Origin: Naegleria lovaniensis
Taxonomy: Eukaryota; Heterolobosea; Eutetramitea; Acrasida; Naegleriidae
NCBI RefSeq assembly: GCF_003324165.1
Contig: NW_025407853.1
Span: 124,001 to 188,000, forward strand
Direction: 5' to 3'
DNA length: 64,000 nt
Of this stretch, positions 43,048 to 55,031 are shown piece after piece. The translations under genes were made by a program, and so were the position numbers. Positions within the stretch are counted from its first letter, which is position 1. Every line of letters starts with the position of its first letter. The notes under the pieces were generated by a model that searched no databases, was not told the DNA's origin, and was given only the letters and a program-made list of their open reading frames with translations.

Positions 43048-43080
43048 TGTAACACTATTTCTGGGAGTTGGGAACGCCAG
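43048..43080 (-). repeat. Right terminal inverted repeat
   Basis: It ends AGTTGGGAACGCCAG, the reverse complement of the left end, with GTGTTACA further inside. Confidence 0.9.
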
Positions 43081-43088
43081 TAGTATAG
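43081..43088. repeat. Right target-site duplication of the transposon
   Basis: TAGTATAG follows the right TIR directly and matches 39189-39196. Confidence 0.9.
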
Positions 43089-43192
43089 GGCCTGACAACA
43101 ACCTCGAAAGATTGGTCAACGGGGGAATCGAACCCAAGACAGCACGTTGCCAATGCTGTTGGGTCATGGTTGTGCCCGTAAATTAAAAAAAA

Positions 43193-44059
43193 ATGCGAAG
43201 AGTATCATCGGGTTCGCCTCTCTTGAGATTTGTATGGTTGGCCCATAAACCAACAACAACAACAAGTGTTTTGAGTCAGGGAGCTTTCTCATCATGTATT
43301 CAACAACAACAACACTCGTTTAGTTCGTGCTCTATCCGAACACAACAGTATAATTTTGAAGAGGAAGAAGAAGCTAAATTACCACCAACAAACATCATTC
43401 AAGATAGCTTCCCTGTTGCTAAATCTCATTTGAAAGAGAGATATATGCAACCACCTAAACTTGACAGGCACGGTAACCCTGTTTGGGACTACACCAAAAT
43501 GAAAGCCTTTGATAAATCTAAATATCCAGCCATTGAATCACCCTTCCTCACCATTCCAAAGAAAAAGAGACACGAATGGAAAGTTAGAGATTATGATGAA
43601 AAGATGACCGTCGAGTTCCGTTGTGGAGTAAAGTCAGACGATTTTATGGCGTGTGGTTTAACTCCTTTGGAGAGTCCTCTTGGCTCGAGCTCAGAGGCTA
43701 CCAAATTTGTTTTGCCAGTTTCGGAATCTAGTGTTGAACAAGTGAAGAAGATTTTCAGTTTTTCCACAGCATCCAAGCCCGAAATGAACAAACAGAAAAA
43801 GCAAGCCCAAATTTTACGTTTCCAAAAGTCTCCAAGAGATACTGGTAGCGCTCCTGTTCAAATTGCTGTTTTGACTGAGCGTATCAAGGCACTCACTGAA
43901 CATTTAAAGACCAATCACAAGGACTACACATCGGCAAGAAAATTGCAAGTCATTGTCAACAGAAGAAAGAGAATGATGAGATATTTGAAGAAAACAAATC
44001 CTGACATTTATTGGGAAACAATTCGTAACTTGGATATGAAGATTAGTTTAGTCGATTAA
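43193..44059 (+). CDS. Mitochondrial small-subunit ribosomal protein uS15m
   Basis: This 288-residue protein starts MRRVSSGSPLLRFVW, a basic amphipathic mitochondrial presequence followed by Gln-rich filler. The C-terminal domain from about residue 210 is ribosomal protein S15: SPRDTGSAPVQIAVLTERIK, LTEHLKTNHKDYTSARKLQV and NRRKRMMRYLKKTNPDIYWE. S15 binds the central domain of small-subunit rRNA and helps bridge to the large subunit. The long N-terminal extension (about 200 residues) is typical of mitochondrial versions in protists. The ATG follows nine A residues. The transposon's right target duplication lies only about 105 bp upstream, so its insertion may have altered this promoter. Confidence 0.93.
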   Translation: MRRVSSGSPLLRFVWLAHKPTTTTSVLSQGAFSSCIQQQQHSFSSCSIRTQQYNFEEEEEAKLPPTNIIQDSFPVAKSHLKERYMQPPKLDRHGNPVWDYTKMKAFDKSKYPAIESPFLTIPKKKRHEWKVRDYDEKMTVEFRCGVKSDDFMACGLTPLESPLGSSSEATKFVLPVSESSVEQVKKIFSFSTASKPEMNKQKKQAQILRFQKSPRDTGSAPVQIAVLTERIKALTEHLKTNHKDYTSARKLQVIVNRRKRMMRYLKKTNPDIYWETIRNLDMKISLVD

Positions 44060-44407
44060 AGTTAGGTAATCACCACTTTTGGATATCAACACGAGCTCGT
44101 TTTACCAACATTGGAAATTTTCTTGTTTACTTCACGATTTTCATCAAGTTTTGTTTAAGATTGTACAGTGCACTTTTGAGGAAATACTTTTCGAATCACA
44201 TTTACTTGCATGTCAACCAATTGTGATTTCCACTACTTGAAAAAACCAAGTACTTTCACGTCAACAAGGCACTTGATTTCCTACATTAATAATTACACAA
44301 ATTCATCATTCTATTATTATTGTAAATCCACTTCTTGAAGGACTAACCACACACTCACTGTTGTTGTGATTGAAAACAAGCAGTTTGAATTGTTGAAAAG
44401 ACACAAA
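44060..44407. other. Intergenic region
   Basis: This 348-bp region lies between the uS15m stop and the SAP gene start, both on the plus strand. It is AT-rich, with no ORF, repeat or RNA gene visible. Confidence 0.5.
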
Positions 44408-45778
44408 ATGTCCACATCTCCCATGTTAAAAAGTGGAGACCAATGGTCGGCAACATCATCAACCAACAACCTTCCAAAAACCGAAGGAACAACAACCGAT
44501 CAAACAAACGTTGTCGGCGAAGAAAACTTGCCATCCTCCTCGACCACATCAGCTACTGAACCCATAAGAGCAGAAGAGGGTGTGGAAGGACGAGATCAAA
44601 CCTCGACTGTTCCTTCCACGACTCCTGAAACTACTACGACTTCCTCCTCACGACTTCAAGAGCCCTCTGCAATGACCTTTGAAGATGTTACCTCAACCAC
44701 AAGCACAGGAGAACCCAGTGAGGAGCATCCACCTATCATTACCGAAGAAGGGACATCTCCAATGGCACCAACGAGTACCACTGAAGAAGCAGGTGTTGTT
44801 AGTGGTGGTGGAATGAAACAACCAACTACCACCACGACAATGGGTTCTGCAGAACCCACCAGTGCTGCTCCTCCACACCTTGCCTCGACCACTGCCAGTG
44901 TAACCGTCGTGAGTGGTGATGAAAATACCGATGATCCACTCCGAGCCAATTACCTTAATAAGAGTTTTTATCATTTGAATAGTGTCGATGATGAAACCAT
45001 TTCAAGTTATTGCAAATACTTTGGAGAGAATGTAGAAGGTATCACGTCCAAGTACAGAAAGCTCGCTCGTTTAATTTCTCATTACCCAAACTTTGTACGG
45101 AGAGGGATGGAACGATTCACTTTGGATAATTTGAAGGAGATGTGCCAAGAGTTGAATTTGTCAACGGAGGGAAAGAAGAGCATTCTCATTGATCATCTCT
45201 TTGATTATTACATGAATATCCATAAAGGAGACTCCCTCGAAATGATGGTTACCAATGAAGTGGCTTCTAAGGCTGAAACATCTACTAGTCCTCAATTGAG
45301 AAAATCCACTCGTACACACAAAAAGAGTCCCAAACTAGGAGAAGAGGAACATGAGGAAGAGGAAGAAGAGGCAGCAGGTCCCACACGTGCTCCAAGAAAA
45401 GCCAGAACACAACGAAAGACTAAAAAGACTCATGACGAAGAGGAAGAAGAAGAGGAAGGAGCAGTAGCTGAAGAAGAGGAAGAAACAACCACTACTCAGG
45501 GACCCAGTGGCTCTAAAAAGAGAAAGATGTCTCATGATACTTCCTCCTCCACTCAGGAAACTAGCATTACCAAGAGCGAGTTCTTGAGATTGGCCAAAGA
45601 ATTGCGTTTCACGGTGGATGATAAGGAACATGTGGCTCATCAAAAAGGCGAATTGCATGGCTCTTTCGGATGGCATTACAGTGGAAAATCGAATATTGTG
45701 TTGGATCGTTACAATGTTCCTGTAACCATTACTTTGAATGTGGTTGTGAATAAGAGTGGAAGAAAAAAGGAGGAATAG
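44408..45778 (+). CDS. SAP-domain protein, Ser/Thr-rich with acidic and basic runs
   Basis: The ATG at 44408 (MSTSPMLKSGDQW) gives 456 residues; the frame opens slightly upstream without need. Residues 1-170 are Ser/Thr/Pro/Glu-rich and disordered. A helical block follows (ISSYCKYFGENVEGITSKYR), then a SAP motif at about 234-268: MERFTLDNLKEMCQELNLS, TEGKKSILIDHLFDYY. SAP helices bind AT-rich scaffold-attachment DNA and occur in chromatin and RNA-processing factors. Alternating Glu runs and basic patches (KKSPKLGEEEHEEEEEE, RKARTQRKTKKTH) and an SV40-like GSKKRKMSH support nuclear location. The conserved-looking C-terminus (ITKSEFLRLAKELRFTVDD, then GSFGWHYSGKSNIVLD) is a domain I do not recognise. 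Confidence 0.75.
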   Translation: MSTSPMLKSGDQWSATSSTNNLPKTEGTTTDQTNVVGEENLPSSSTTSATEPIRAEEGVEGRDQTSTVPSTTPETTTTSSSRLQEPSAMTFEDVTSTTSTGEPSEEHPPIITEEGTSPMAPTSTTEEAGVVSGGGMKQPTTTTTMGSAEPTSAAPPHLASTTASVTVVSGDENTDDPLRANYLNKSFYHLNSVDDETISSYCKYFGENVEGITSKYRKLARLISHYPNFVRRGMERFTLDNLKEMCQELNLSTEGKKSILIDHLFDYYMNIHKGDSLEMMVTNEVASKAETSTSPQLRKSTRTHKKSPKLGEEEHEEEEEEAAGPTRAPRKARTQRKTKKTHDEEEEEEEGAVAEEEEETTTTQGPSGSKKRKMSHDTSSSTQETSITKSEFLRLAKELRFTVDDKEHVAHQKGELHGSFGWHYSGKSNIVLDRYNVPVTITLNVVVNKSGRKKEE

Positions 45779-45989
45779 AAAGTCTTCTATAATGACGCCT
45801 ATTCCGGTTTCAAACTTAATAAAAAGTATTCTAGATTCTTGAAATTACCATTACAAATGATACTTTGTTCTATTCGCTTGTTGTAAAAAAAATGTAAATA
45901 TATTCATATTTTCCTTAATTCCTCAATAAGGCTTAAAATTATATTTCGGCATTAAGTGCTCTTCTTGAAATTTAATTGGGTTAAAAATG

Positions 45990-47513
45990 TCATCGTTTCA
46001 CCTGATGAGGATTAAACTCTGTGAATTTCAACTTCTTTTTCCGATGTTTCTGTTGGGTTTCATGAATTCCTTGCGAAAAACTTTGATACTCATTGGTATT
46101 AAATGTTAATACGGAGGATTGTTGTGGAGAGGAAGGTAAATTATTGCAATAATCTGCATTATGATGCTGAGATGGATATTTTGCACTGGTGGTTAACGAA
46201 TACGATGAAGAAGCAGACAGCAGCTTCTTCTTCTTCTTTTTTGTAGCCAACGAAAGAGGATTCACAACACCCACATTGCAAGGATTAAGGGAGGTATTAT
46301 TCACAACAGGAATGTCGTACGAGCTGCTTGAACAAGTGTTCGGGATGCTACTTTCTGTATATTCCGATACCGTGGACAGATGTGATGGATTGGTTTGACT
46401 GGTTACAAAATTCGTAATCTCATGATGAAGTAATTCGTGAAGGGAGGTGTTGGTCGTTGTGGTTGTGTTATTGTCTTGATTCATTGGATGACCTGACGAT
46501 GGTGTGCATGAGCTACTCGCTCCAAAATTGGAATTATTGAGATTCATGGCGGAGTGATGAATGAGAGGAGAGTCTTCAAAGCAATTTCTCATCGTCATCA
46601 TCATCATTGTGGATTGTTGTGCTGGTGTTGGTAGTATTGTTGTTGTTGTTGGAGAGCATGTAGATATCATAAATGGTTGTGTGCTTGCAGGAGAATAGGG
46701 AGAACAAGCAGTATTCGATGATGCAGACTCTGGAGAGACAGTGTTCCATGAACGAAACGTCCATAACCCTTCTTGTATCAACTCTTCATAGGACTCGGTT
46801 TGATAAATGAAGGAGGATGACGCTATTGTTGGTCGTCTCTGTGTGCATGTTGTGGTAATGTTGGTTGGAGAGTCCTCCTCTGAAGAGAAGCATTGCATCA
46901 TCGGATTCAGTTGTTGTGAATGTGTTTGCATTTCCGTTGGTAACATGTCGAAGGGATTGGACTTGATTTCGTCTAACCTGATTTCTGCTCTGTCTAGGGT
47001 ACTAGTGACTCGATGAGGGATAAGAGAAAGAGACTCCGAATATGATATATCGACACAATTTCTTGTTGCCTGTTGAAGCGAGTCATCAATGTCTTGCATT
47101 TGGTGCATGCTGATGTTGTTTTCATTGTTGGCCTTTTGCTTGTTGTCGAGTATCATGCTGACGACGTGAAACAAGGGGCTTTTTGTTTCTGTTTGAAACA
47201 TGTTCTCATGAGAAGGTGCCGCCATGAATGACAGTTCATGAAGAGGAGTGCGTTGGTCTTGCTCATTTCTAGTTGGTGTCTGCGGCATGTTGGATAGGAC
47301 AGGAGACGAGGATGGAGTTGTTGGAGAATGGTAATTGTTAAGGTGTTGGTGACTTTTGGCTGTCTTCGTGATGGAGGTGTCCAATTGTTGAGGTGTTGAT
47401 GGTTGAGAAGAACCAAGCATGGGAATTGGTTCGGATTTCAGGTTTTGGCTTCTTTGACCGTACTTGTGTTGAATTTCTTTTGACACAAGGGAGCAAAACG
47501 ATTTTGTTTGCAT
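45990..47513 (-). CDS. Ser/Thr/Asn-rich protein, function unknown
   Basis: The first ATG in frame is at 47513 (MQTKSFCSLVSKEIQHKYG), giving 507 residues; the frame is open to 47627 and a T-rich acceptor-like site lies just upstream (ending TGTGTGCAG at about 47539), so a first exon could be missing. The protein is low complexity with recurring SSP, TPTR and polyT/polyN tracts. More structured pieces are TESYEELIQEGLWTFRSWN near the middle and LHELLHHEITNFVTSQ. The end is basic (KKKKKKLLSAS, then KHRKKKLKFTEFNPHQVKR), which suggests nuclear targeting. The pattern fits a transcriptional regulator or phosphoprotein, but this is only composition. Confidence 0.6.
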   Translation of the reverse strand: MQTKSFCSLVSKEIQHKYGQRSQNLKSEPIPMLGSSQPSTPQQLDTSITKTAKSHQHLNNYHSPTTPSSSPVLSNMPQTPTRNEQDQRTPLHELSFMAAPSHENMFQTETKSPLFHVVSMILDNKQKANNENNISMHQMQDIDDSLQQATRNCVDISYSESLSLIPHRVTSTLDRAEIRLDEIKSNPFDMLPTEMQTHSQQLNPMMQCFSSEEDSPTNITTTCTQRRPTIASSSFIYQTESYEELIQEGLWTFRSWNTVSPESASSNTACSPYSPASTQPFMISTCSPTTTTILPTPAQQSTMMMMTMRNCFEDSPLIHHSAMNLNNSNFGASSSCTPSSGHPMNQDNNTTTTTNTSLHELLHHEITNFVTSQTNPSHLSTVSEYTESSIPNTCSSSSYDIPVVNNTSLNPCNVGVVNPLSLATKKKKKKLLSASSSYSLTTSAKYPSQHHNADYCNNLPSSPQQSSVLTFNTNEYQSFSQGIHETQQKHRKKKLKFTEFNPHQVKR

Positions 47514-48364
47514 GGAATTGACCAATTTTAAAGAATCTGCACACAAGAACAACAAGAATATTTGAAGGAGATCTAGTAAACCATGCACACAGGATTCCCT
47601 GGTTTTGTTTTTGTGCTTGGAGAGCACGGATATTCAATGTCGTTTCGCACATGAATAGAGCTGTTGGACGTTTCATCATGCAAATGATTCGTGTGATTCT
47701 TTTCGTTAAAAATCATCTTGCCTTGCACCACAAACTACGCCATAAGAAAACTGCCAGCGAAAAAATTCGACTCAAAAAGGCAAAAATTTTTTGACAACGA
47801 AATGCAGAAACTCCGGGATTGGTTCAGAATCTTGTAAAGTTTTATTCAATAGTGCTGTTTGTTCATTAAAACTGTCCTCCTGATTATGACCACACCTATT
47901 GTACCAAAGCCAGTTACTAAAGTTTCGAAAGCAATTCTCTTCAGCCTTTCGTTATACAAGGATTGGTTGATTGTTGATGATAATACTCACATTCACCGTC
48001 ATTACACCGTTCAACAAGTTTCTCGTTACACGATAAAAATCCATCTTTTGTACTGATCACTTGGTATCTAAGTTACATCAAAGTTGTTCCACGGTGTTGC
48101 TGTGTAATCGTTGTTTAGGTGTGTGATTTAAAATACTGGACCTCATCTTTTGGTGAAGGCATTTTTTTTGGAGTGAAAATTAATGTCAACTTGAAAAATT
48201 AAATTACAACAAAAAGCAAAAACTCTTGTTCTTTGATTTAATAACAGCATCTCCTTGGAGCTTAATTGAGAGAAATTGAGATCAGCATTATCAATAATAT
48301 TTTTCAATTTGTTTTCTGTGCTCGGTGGACCTCCTCGCTTTTGTTTTATGCGAGTGAAGCTAGC
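47514..48364. other. Intergenic region with a doubtful 56-codon ORF
   Basis: A plus-strand ATG at 47886 opens 56 codons (MTTPIVPKPVTKVSKAILFS) ending at 48056. The product has some protein-like character (KDWLIVDDNTHIHRHYTVQQ) but no family, and could be a lone small gene or a fragment. Nothing else in the 850 bp is supported. Confidence 0.35.
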
Positions 48365-48834
48365 TTATCGACAAAGTAATTGTTGTATTTTGTTGTGTGT
48401 TTGAATGTTGGTTTGATTGGTTTCATGTTGTGAAGGTTGAGATGATAATGTGTTCGGATTGTCAAGGTTATGTTGGATTGTGGAGAAATTATGAGAAGAT
48501 TGTGGATAATAGGATTGATGATTTTGAAATAAATGTTCACATCCTCCATATTGAATAGGGATATTCTGATAGCTCATTGAATTGGATTGGTTTGGTTGTA
48601 TCAGATAAATTCTTTCGAAAGATGGTGTGATGTTCTTGGTGAATCAAAAGAGCCGGGATTAATGCTACTGAAACCGGTAGATGACGGTGATTGCACATTG
48701 AAAGAAGATAATGGAGAGGAACACCATGTGTGGTGATTTTGATTTGAAAGTCCATATGATTGACCTTCAAAAAAGTTGTTGTTAGATGTGGTTTGGTTTG
48801 TGGACGGTGATGAAAAGTTTCAATTTGATGACAT
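48365..48834 (-). pseudogene. Decayed Ser/Asn/Gln-rich gene
   Basis: From an ATG at 48834 with an A-rich leader, codons MSSN are followed by TGA. The same frame then continues protein-like for about 75 codons (FSSPSTNQTTSNNNFFEGQS, then FNVQSPSSTGFSSINPGSF) before a stop. A different frame takes over smoothly with SFERIYLIQPNQSNSMSYQ and ends QTHNKIQQLLCR at 48365. One stop plus one frame change in about 155 codons suggests a pseudogene, or sequence errors in a small Q/N/S-rich gene. Low-complexity DNA can keep several frames open, so this remains tentative. Confidence 0.4.
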
Positions 48835-48876
48835 TTTTTGTGATTTAGAGTGTATTGAGGATTGAATTCAATTGTT

Positions 48877-50031
48877 TTATTGTACAAACTCGAATTCTTT
48901 GTCAAACTTGAACGACGTCCACACTTGATTAGTTTCCACATTACATGTGAGAGAAATGTATACAATTTTCATCTTGTGTTTCGTAATCTTCTTTCCGAAT
49001 TTACGTGTAAGACGTGAGTGAGTAATTTCCAACTCAGACCAATGTTTGCATTTGTCTAAAGGAGGAACACTGTCAGTAAATCTGAATTGAATGCACTTCT
49101 GTCTCTTCTTTAGGCCATTCCACAAAATGTCTTGATACCATTGGTAATATTTAGCCTTTGTTCCCCTCAGAGCAAGATAAAACACGTTTGGGTTGCAACA
49201 CCCAACCGTTTCATGGCTGATGGAGTTTGAACATCTCATCTGTAGATGTTGATAAATAATATTTCTTGCACATTTGGCGAACTGTTCCCATATAATTCCA
49301 TAAATTTGTTTCTTCTCATCTGGTACTTCTTTAAAGGAATTATATTTTGGTACAAATTCAAACAGTCCTTTCTCTAAAGTGAATTGATATTCCTTGTGAG
49401 TGTCTTCAGCAGCTTCATCTGTGGTTCTTGATTTTCGTTTTTTGCTCTGTTGGGAAATATTGTCATCATCACATTTGTTGTTTGGTGTTATCGTACATTG
49501 TGTCTCATCAACAATACCAGAGAAGCTGCTTGTGCTAGGCAACAGACAGCAAGGTGGAAATGATATAGTTTCGTCTGTGAAGATCCATTCCTGAACAAGT
49601 TAAGCAAACACATTGTAACAAATTTGAAACATACTGTAGAGGTAGTCATTACTGGTGATGATGGGTGAGAAGGGTTCATTTCGATGCTTGATGATGAAGG
49701 AATCTTGTGAAATATGTTACTGCTGAATACTGGACAAACATAATACTTACATTGTTCGTACTCTGGTTCGTTGTGGATTGGCTATCCAATGCTGGTGATT
49801 CATTGGCCTTGATAATTGAGATCAATACAAGGTGAACGATATTCACTAGTACTTACGTGATTAGTATTTGTTTCGCAACTCGAATCACAATCAGAAACAC
49901 CAAGCTGAGGTAAAGATTAGTGTAGGTGTTGAAATTGTTGTTTGATGATGTTGTTGTTGTGGTAATAATCAATTACTTACACAGTATAGAGGCACAGTGC
50001 CCTCTTCAATGACCACTAATTCAGCTTCCAT
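48877..50031 (-). CDS. Orphan protein coded by five exons, function unknown
   Basis: Exons complement(join(48877..49590,49635..49703,49751..49807,49857..49904,49981..50031)) all have lengths divisible by three and splice with GTAAGT/GTATGT donors to 312 residues. The first four exons code short Ser/Thr/Asn-rich segments (MEAELVVIEEGTVPLYC; LGVSDCDSSCETNTNH; ANESPALDSQ...; IPSSSSIEMNP...). Exon 5 carries a basic nuclear-type signal (SKKRKSRTT) and a structured domain of about 170 residues: FTLEKGLFEFVPKYNSF, IIWEQFAKCARNIIYQHLQM, YLALRGTKAKYYQWYQDILW, then strand-rich MKIVYISLTCNVETNQVWTS. I recognise no family. The clean phase-0 structure and matching splice signals make the gene real. Confidence 0.75.
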
Positions 50032-50404
50032 GTTGTGTGTGTTGTTGGTGTTTTTTTTGTGTGAGAAGCAGAAAACAACACCACAGACCAATCACTCCAT
50101 TTTTTTTGACTCCGGGACTTACTAAAACGAGCCGAATTTTTTCTTCGTCAGTTTTTGCACTTTACGCTCAGGCGTAGTTTGTGGTGATCATTTTCTTTCC
50201 ATAACAATATTCGATGAATGTGGCTCCTCTCTTCGCCTTAGTGCGTCTTTTCAGACTTGCAATTTTTGGATGCCAATTTGGGAAGTATTTCTTTTTAGCA
50301 CTAGGTCAGATATGTCGACACAGCTAGTCGTTGCGATTTATTGGTCTGTGAGTGCAAACCATGCCTTATTAAGAGGTGGTGACCACATCATGCCTGCTTG
50401 CTCT
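50032..50404. other. Intergenic region
   Basis: This is 373 bp between the orphan gene start and the thioredoxin-fold gene stop, both on the minus strand. A short GC-richer patch lies at about 50160-50175. A plus-strand ORF (50270-50545) is mainly antisense to the neighbouring gene. Nothing else is supported. Confidence 0.5.
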
Positions 50405-51160
50405 CTAAAAACTGTTGCTCAAAATTTGATTAAAGTACGCAATCCAATCTTGTGCAGTAAAATCTTCTCCATTCTCTACTGGAACCTTGTTCACATAAAA
50501 ACTTGGAGTGGCAAACACGCCTGTAGCTGTCGAAAGTTTAAATAAAGTTCTTGTTCTCATATCAATAGAAGGATCATTCACTAATTTCATATAGGCTTGT
50601 TGCGTAATGACATTCAAACTCTTAATATTATTGGAATAAATTAAATTCATTATTTGTGATTGTGTCATGTCATTGACAATATTATTGTACAAGGGTGCTT
50701 GATTAGTGAAAAAAGAATTCACCATTCGTTTCAATACATTCTGATCATAATTCGTGTATCGATTCACACCCACATAGGTCATGGAACCCAAATACGAGGC
50801 TGTATGATATGGCAATGGCAGCAAATATAGATTCATTCGAATGGGTGTTGAACTTGTTGAATTACTAAAATAAAACGAATCAAGTTGTGAGAATACACTC
50901 GTCCACCATGCTGCACTATCACTACATAATAAATCGACATATAGATCAAATTCAATTAAAATTGGTTGTTGTTGCTTAAAAGCAGGTGGTGTCAAGCGCA
51001 AAATATCATTCCGAGAAGAAAAGGGAGGTGAGAGAGGAGTTGTTTTTGCGTAGGAGAATGATGATGATGAGGAGGATTGAAATATGAAAAACAAGATCCA
51101 ACACAGACTCAGAGTAGAAAGGACGAGGAACGAATGGTGATTCATGGAGTTTGAAAACAT
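50405..51160 (-). CDS. Secreted/membrane-anchored thioredoxin-fold (DsbA-like) protein
   Basis: The first ATG in frame is at 51160 (MFSNSMNHHSFLVLSTLSL), giving 251 residues. A hydrophobic stretch (LVLSTLSLCWILFFIFQ) makes a signal peptide or anchor. The body shows a DsbA-like fold: ILIEFDLYVDLLCSDSAAWW with the active-site position, and near the end GVFATPSFYVNKVPV with the cis-Pro that faces it. The active site is C-S-D-S with only one Cys, so a disulfide-exchange reaction needing two cysteines is unlikely; related eukaryotic proteins often have C-P-D-S here, so this may be the family state. It probably acts in the secretory pathway. Function is inferred from fold only. Confidence 0.75.
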   Translation of the reverse strand: MFSNSMNHHSFLVLSTLSLCWILFFIFQSSSSSSFSYAKTTPLSPPFSSRNDILRLTPPAFKQQQPILIEFDLYVDLLCSDSAAWWTSVFSQLDSFYFSNSTSSTPIRMNLYLLPLPYHTASYLGSMTYVGVNRYTNYDQNVLKRMVNSFFTNQAPLYNNIVNDMTQSQIMNLIYSNNIKSLNVITQQAYMKLVNDPSIDMRTRTLFKLSTATGVFATPSFYVNKVPVENGEDFTAQDWIAYFNQILSNSF

Positions 51161-51383
51161 TTTTTTTGAAACAGCGGAATGCAAGGAAACGATTCTCCTG
51201 AACTCCGAGTGAGTTAACAATTATTATTACAAACATTTGGAAATTCAAATATACGTTTACTGTACAGTAAGATATAGTTTTTACTCCTTGACTGACCAGA
51301 GAGTGGTAGTCTTTGAAAACTTGAAGTTCTTAATTCCATATTGCATCATGATATGTGCATGAAAATCCAAACACTTAACAACA

Positions 51384-51989
51384 TTACATGATACTACACA
51401 TCTTCTTCTTCTTCTTTCGAACGTCAAGATCTTCGAATGGCTTCTTGGACTTTCTCACTTCTCGAACCAATGCCATAAAACAATCATCCACATTGAATCG
51501 TTGTTTAGCACTTGTTTCCATTAAAGGAATTCCTAATTGCTTGGCATAGAGTTTTGCTTCATCCATACGAATGACTCTCTCTGATTCCAAATCACACTTA
51601 TTTCCTACGAGGACCATTGGTACTTTATCACAATCTTTCACTCTCAGAATTTGTTCATAGAATTCATTAATTTCTTCAAATGTCTTTCGATCAATCACCG
51701 AATAAACCATTAAGAAACCATCAGCAGTTCTCATATAGGAATCACGAAGAGCTTTGTATTCTTCTTGACCGGCAGTATCGAGAATTTCCAAAAAGCAAGC
51801 TTTATCATCAACTTTGGCATGTTTTCGATAGGAATCTTCAATGGTTGGATCATATTCCTCAATGTAAATGTTTTGGATGTATTGCACAGTGAGAGCACTT
51901 TTACCGACACCTCCTCCACCAACCACAGCTAGTTTGAATTCTTCCATTGAGGTGTTGCTTGAGTAGTTGTTGTTGTTATTACTTGGCAT
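51384..51989 (-). CDS. Ras-family small GTPase
   Basis: This 201-residue protein has a 14-residue Asn/Ser N-terminal extension before the G domain. Motifs are complete: [19 protein letters not shown], switch [12 protein letters not shown], switch [21 protein letters not shown] with the catalytic Gln (Rap proteins have Thr there), VGNKCD and ETSAK. The Gly12 and Gly13 positions are wild type. It ends with a polybasic run KKKKK and the CAAX box CSIM, predicting farnesylation and plasma-membrane targeting. Ras cycles between GDP and GTP to control kinase and PI3K signalling, macropinocytosis and chemotaxis in amoebae. Single exon, unlike the Rho and G-alpha genes here. The ATG has an A-rich leader. 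Confidence 0.96.
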   Translation of the reverse strand: MPSNNNNNYSSNTSMEEFKLAVVGGGGVGKSALTVQYIQNIYIEEYDPTIEDSYRKHAKVDDKACFLEILDTAGQEEYKALRDSYMRTADGFLMVYSVIDRKTFEEINEFYEQILRVKDCDKVPMVLVGNKCDLESERVIRMDEAKLYAKQLGIPLMETSAKQRFNVDDCFMALVREVRKSKKPFEDLDVRKKKKKMCSIM

Positions 51990-52208
51990 TTGTTTTTTTT
52001 GAATGTAAGACGCGGCGGTCGAGTCTTGTTGACTTTTTTTTGTTGATTGTTGACAGCGAAAGGCTTTTTGGTGTTGTTCATTTTAAACGAAATGAGAACT
52101 TGGAAATTGGTAGACTTTGTTCAACTTGTTCTTGAGAACAGAGTGAACAAGTGGTCAAAAAGAGATCGTTATTCTCTATGAACAAACGAACTAGCATGTC
52201 CAAAAACC

Positions 52209-54917
<2,709 letters not shown>

Positions 54918-55031
54918 TCAAACAATTTGATGAGCACGAATTCACAATGAAAAGTCCAAAAATAACTGGATTTGCAAAATTTTTTTCTCGCGAATAAATG
55001 GGAGCGACACCTGAGGCGATTCGCCGTTGCA

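Larger units (their letters stand above)
39197..43080 (-). mobile_element. Apparently intact DNA transposon with TIRs, 8-bp TSD and one transposase ORF
   Basis: The 3,884-bp element begins CTGGCGTTCCCAACT and ends with the exact reverse complement. Beyond these 15 identical bases the two ends stay similar (CCA then GTGTnACA), giving imperfect terminal repeats of about 33-35 bp at 39197-39231 and 43048-43080. It is flanked on both sides by TAGTATAG, an 8-bp target-site duplication. The interior holds a single long minus-strand ORF with a DDE-type motif order. The 8-bp duplication is the size made by P-element/THAP9-like, hAT and a few other cut-and-paste superfamilies. The intact ORF, matched ends and perfect TSD point to recent insertion. 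The family cannot be named with certainty by eye. Confidence 0.92.

Noticed and set aside
43113-43185. tRNA gene suggested by a perfect box B
   Set aside because: No acceptor, D-arm or 7-nt anticodon loop can be formed; only an isolated box B and hairpin are present.
47540-47679. First exon for the Ser/Asn-rich gene starting at ATG 47679
   Set aside because: An acceptor-like TGTGTGCAG exists, but the donor I tried (GTTTAC) creates an in-frame stop on splicing.
50270-50545. 91-codon plus-strand ORF
   Set aside because: About half of it is antisense to the thioredoxin-fold gene and the rest has no protein character.
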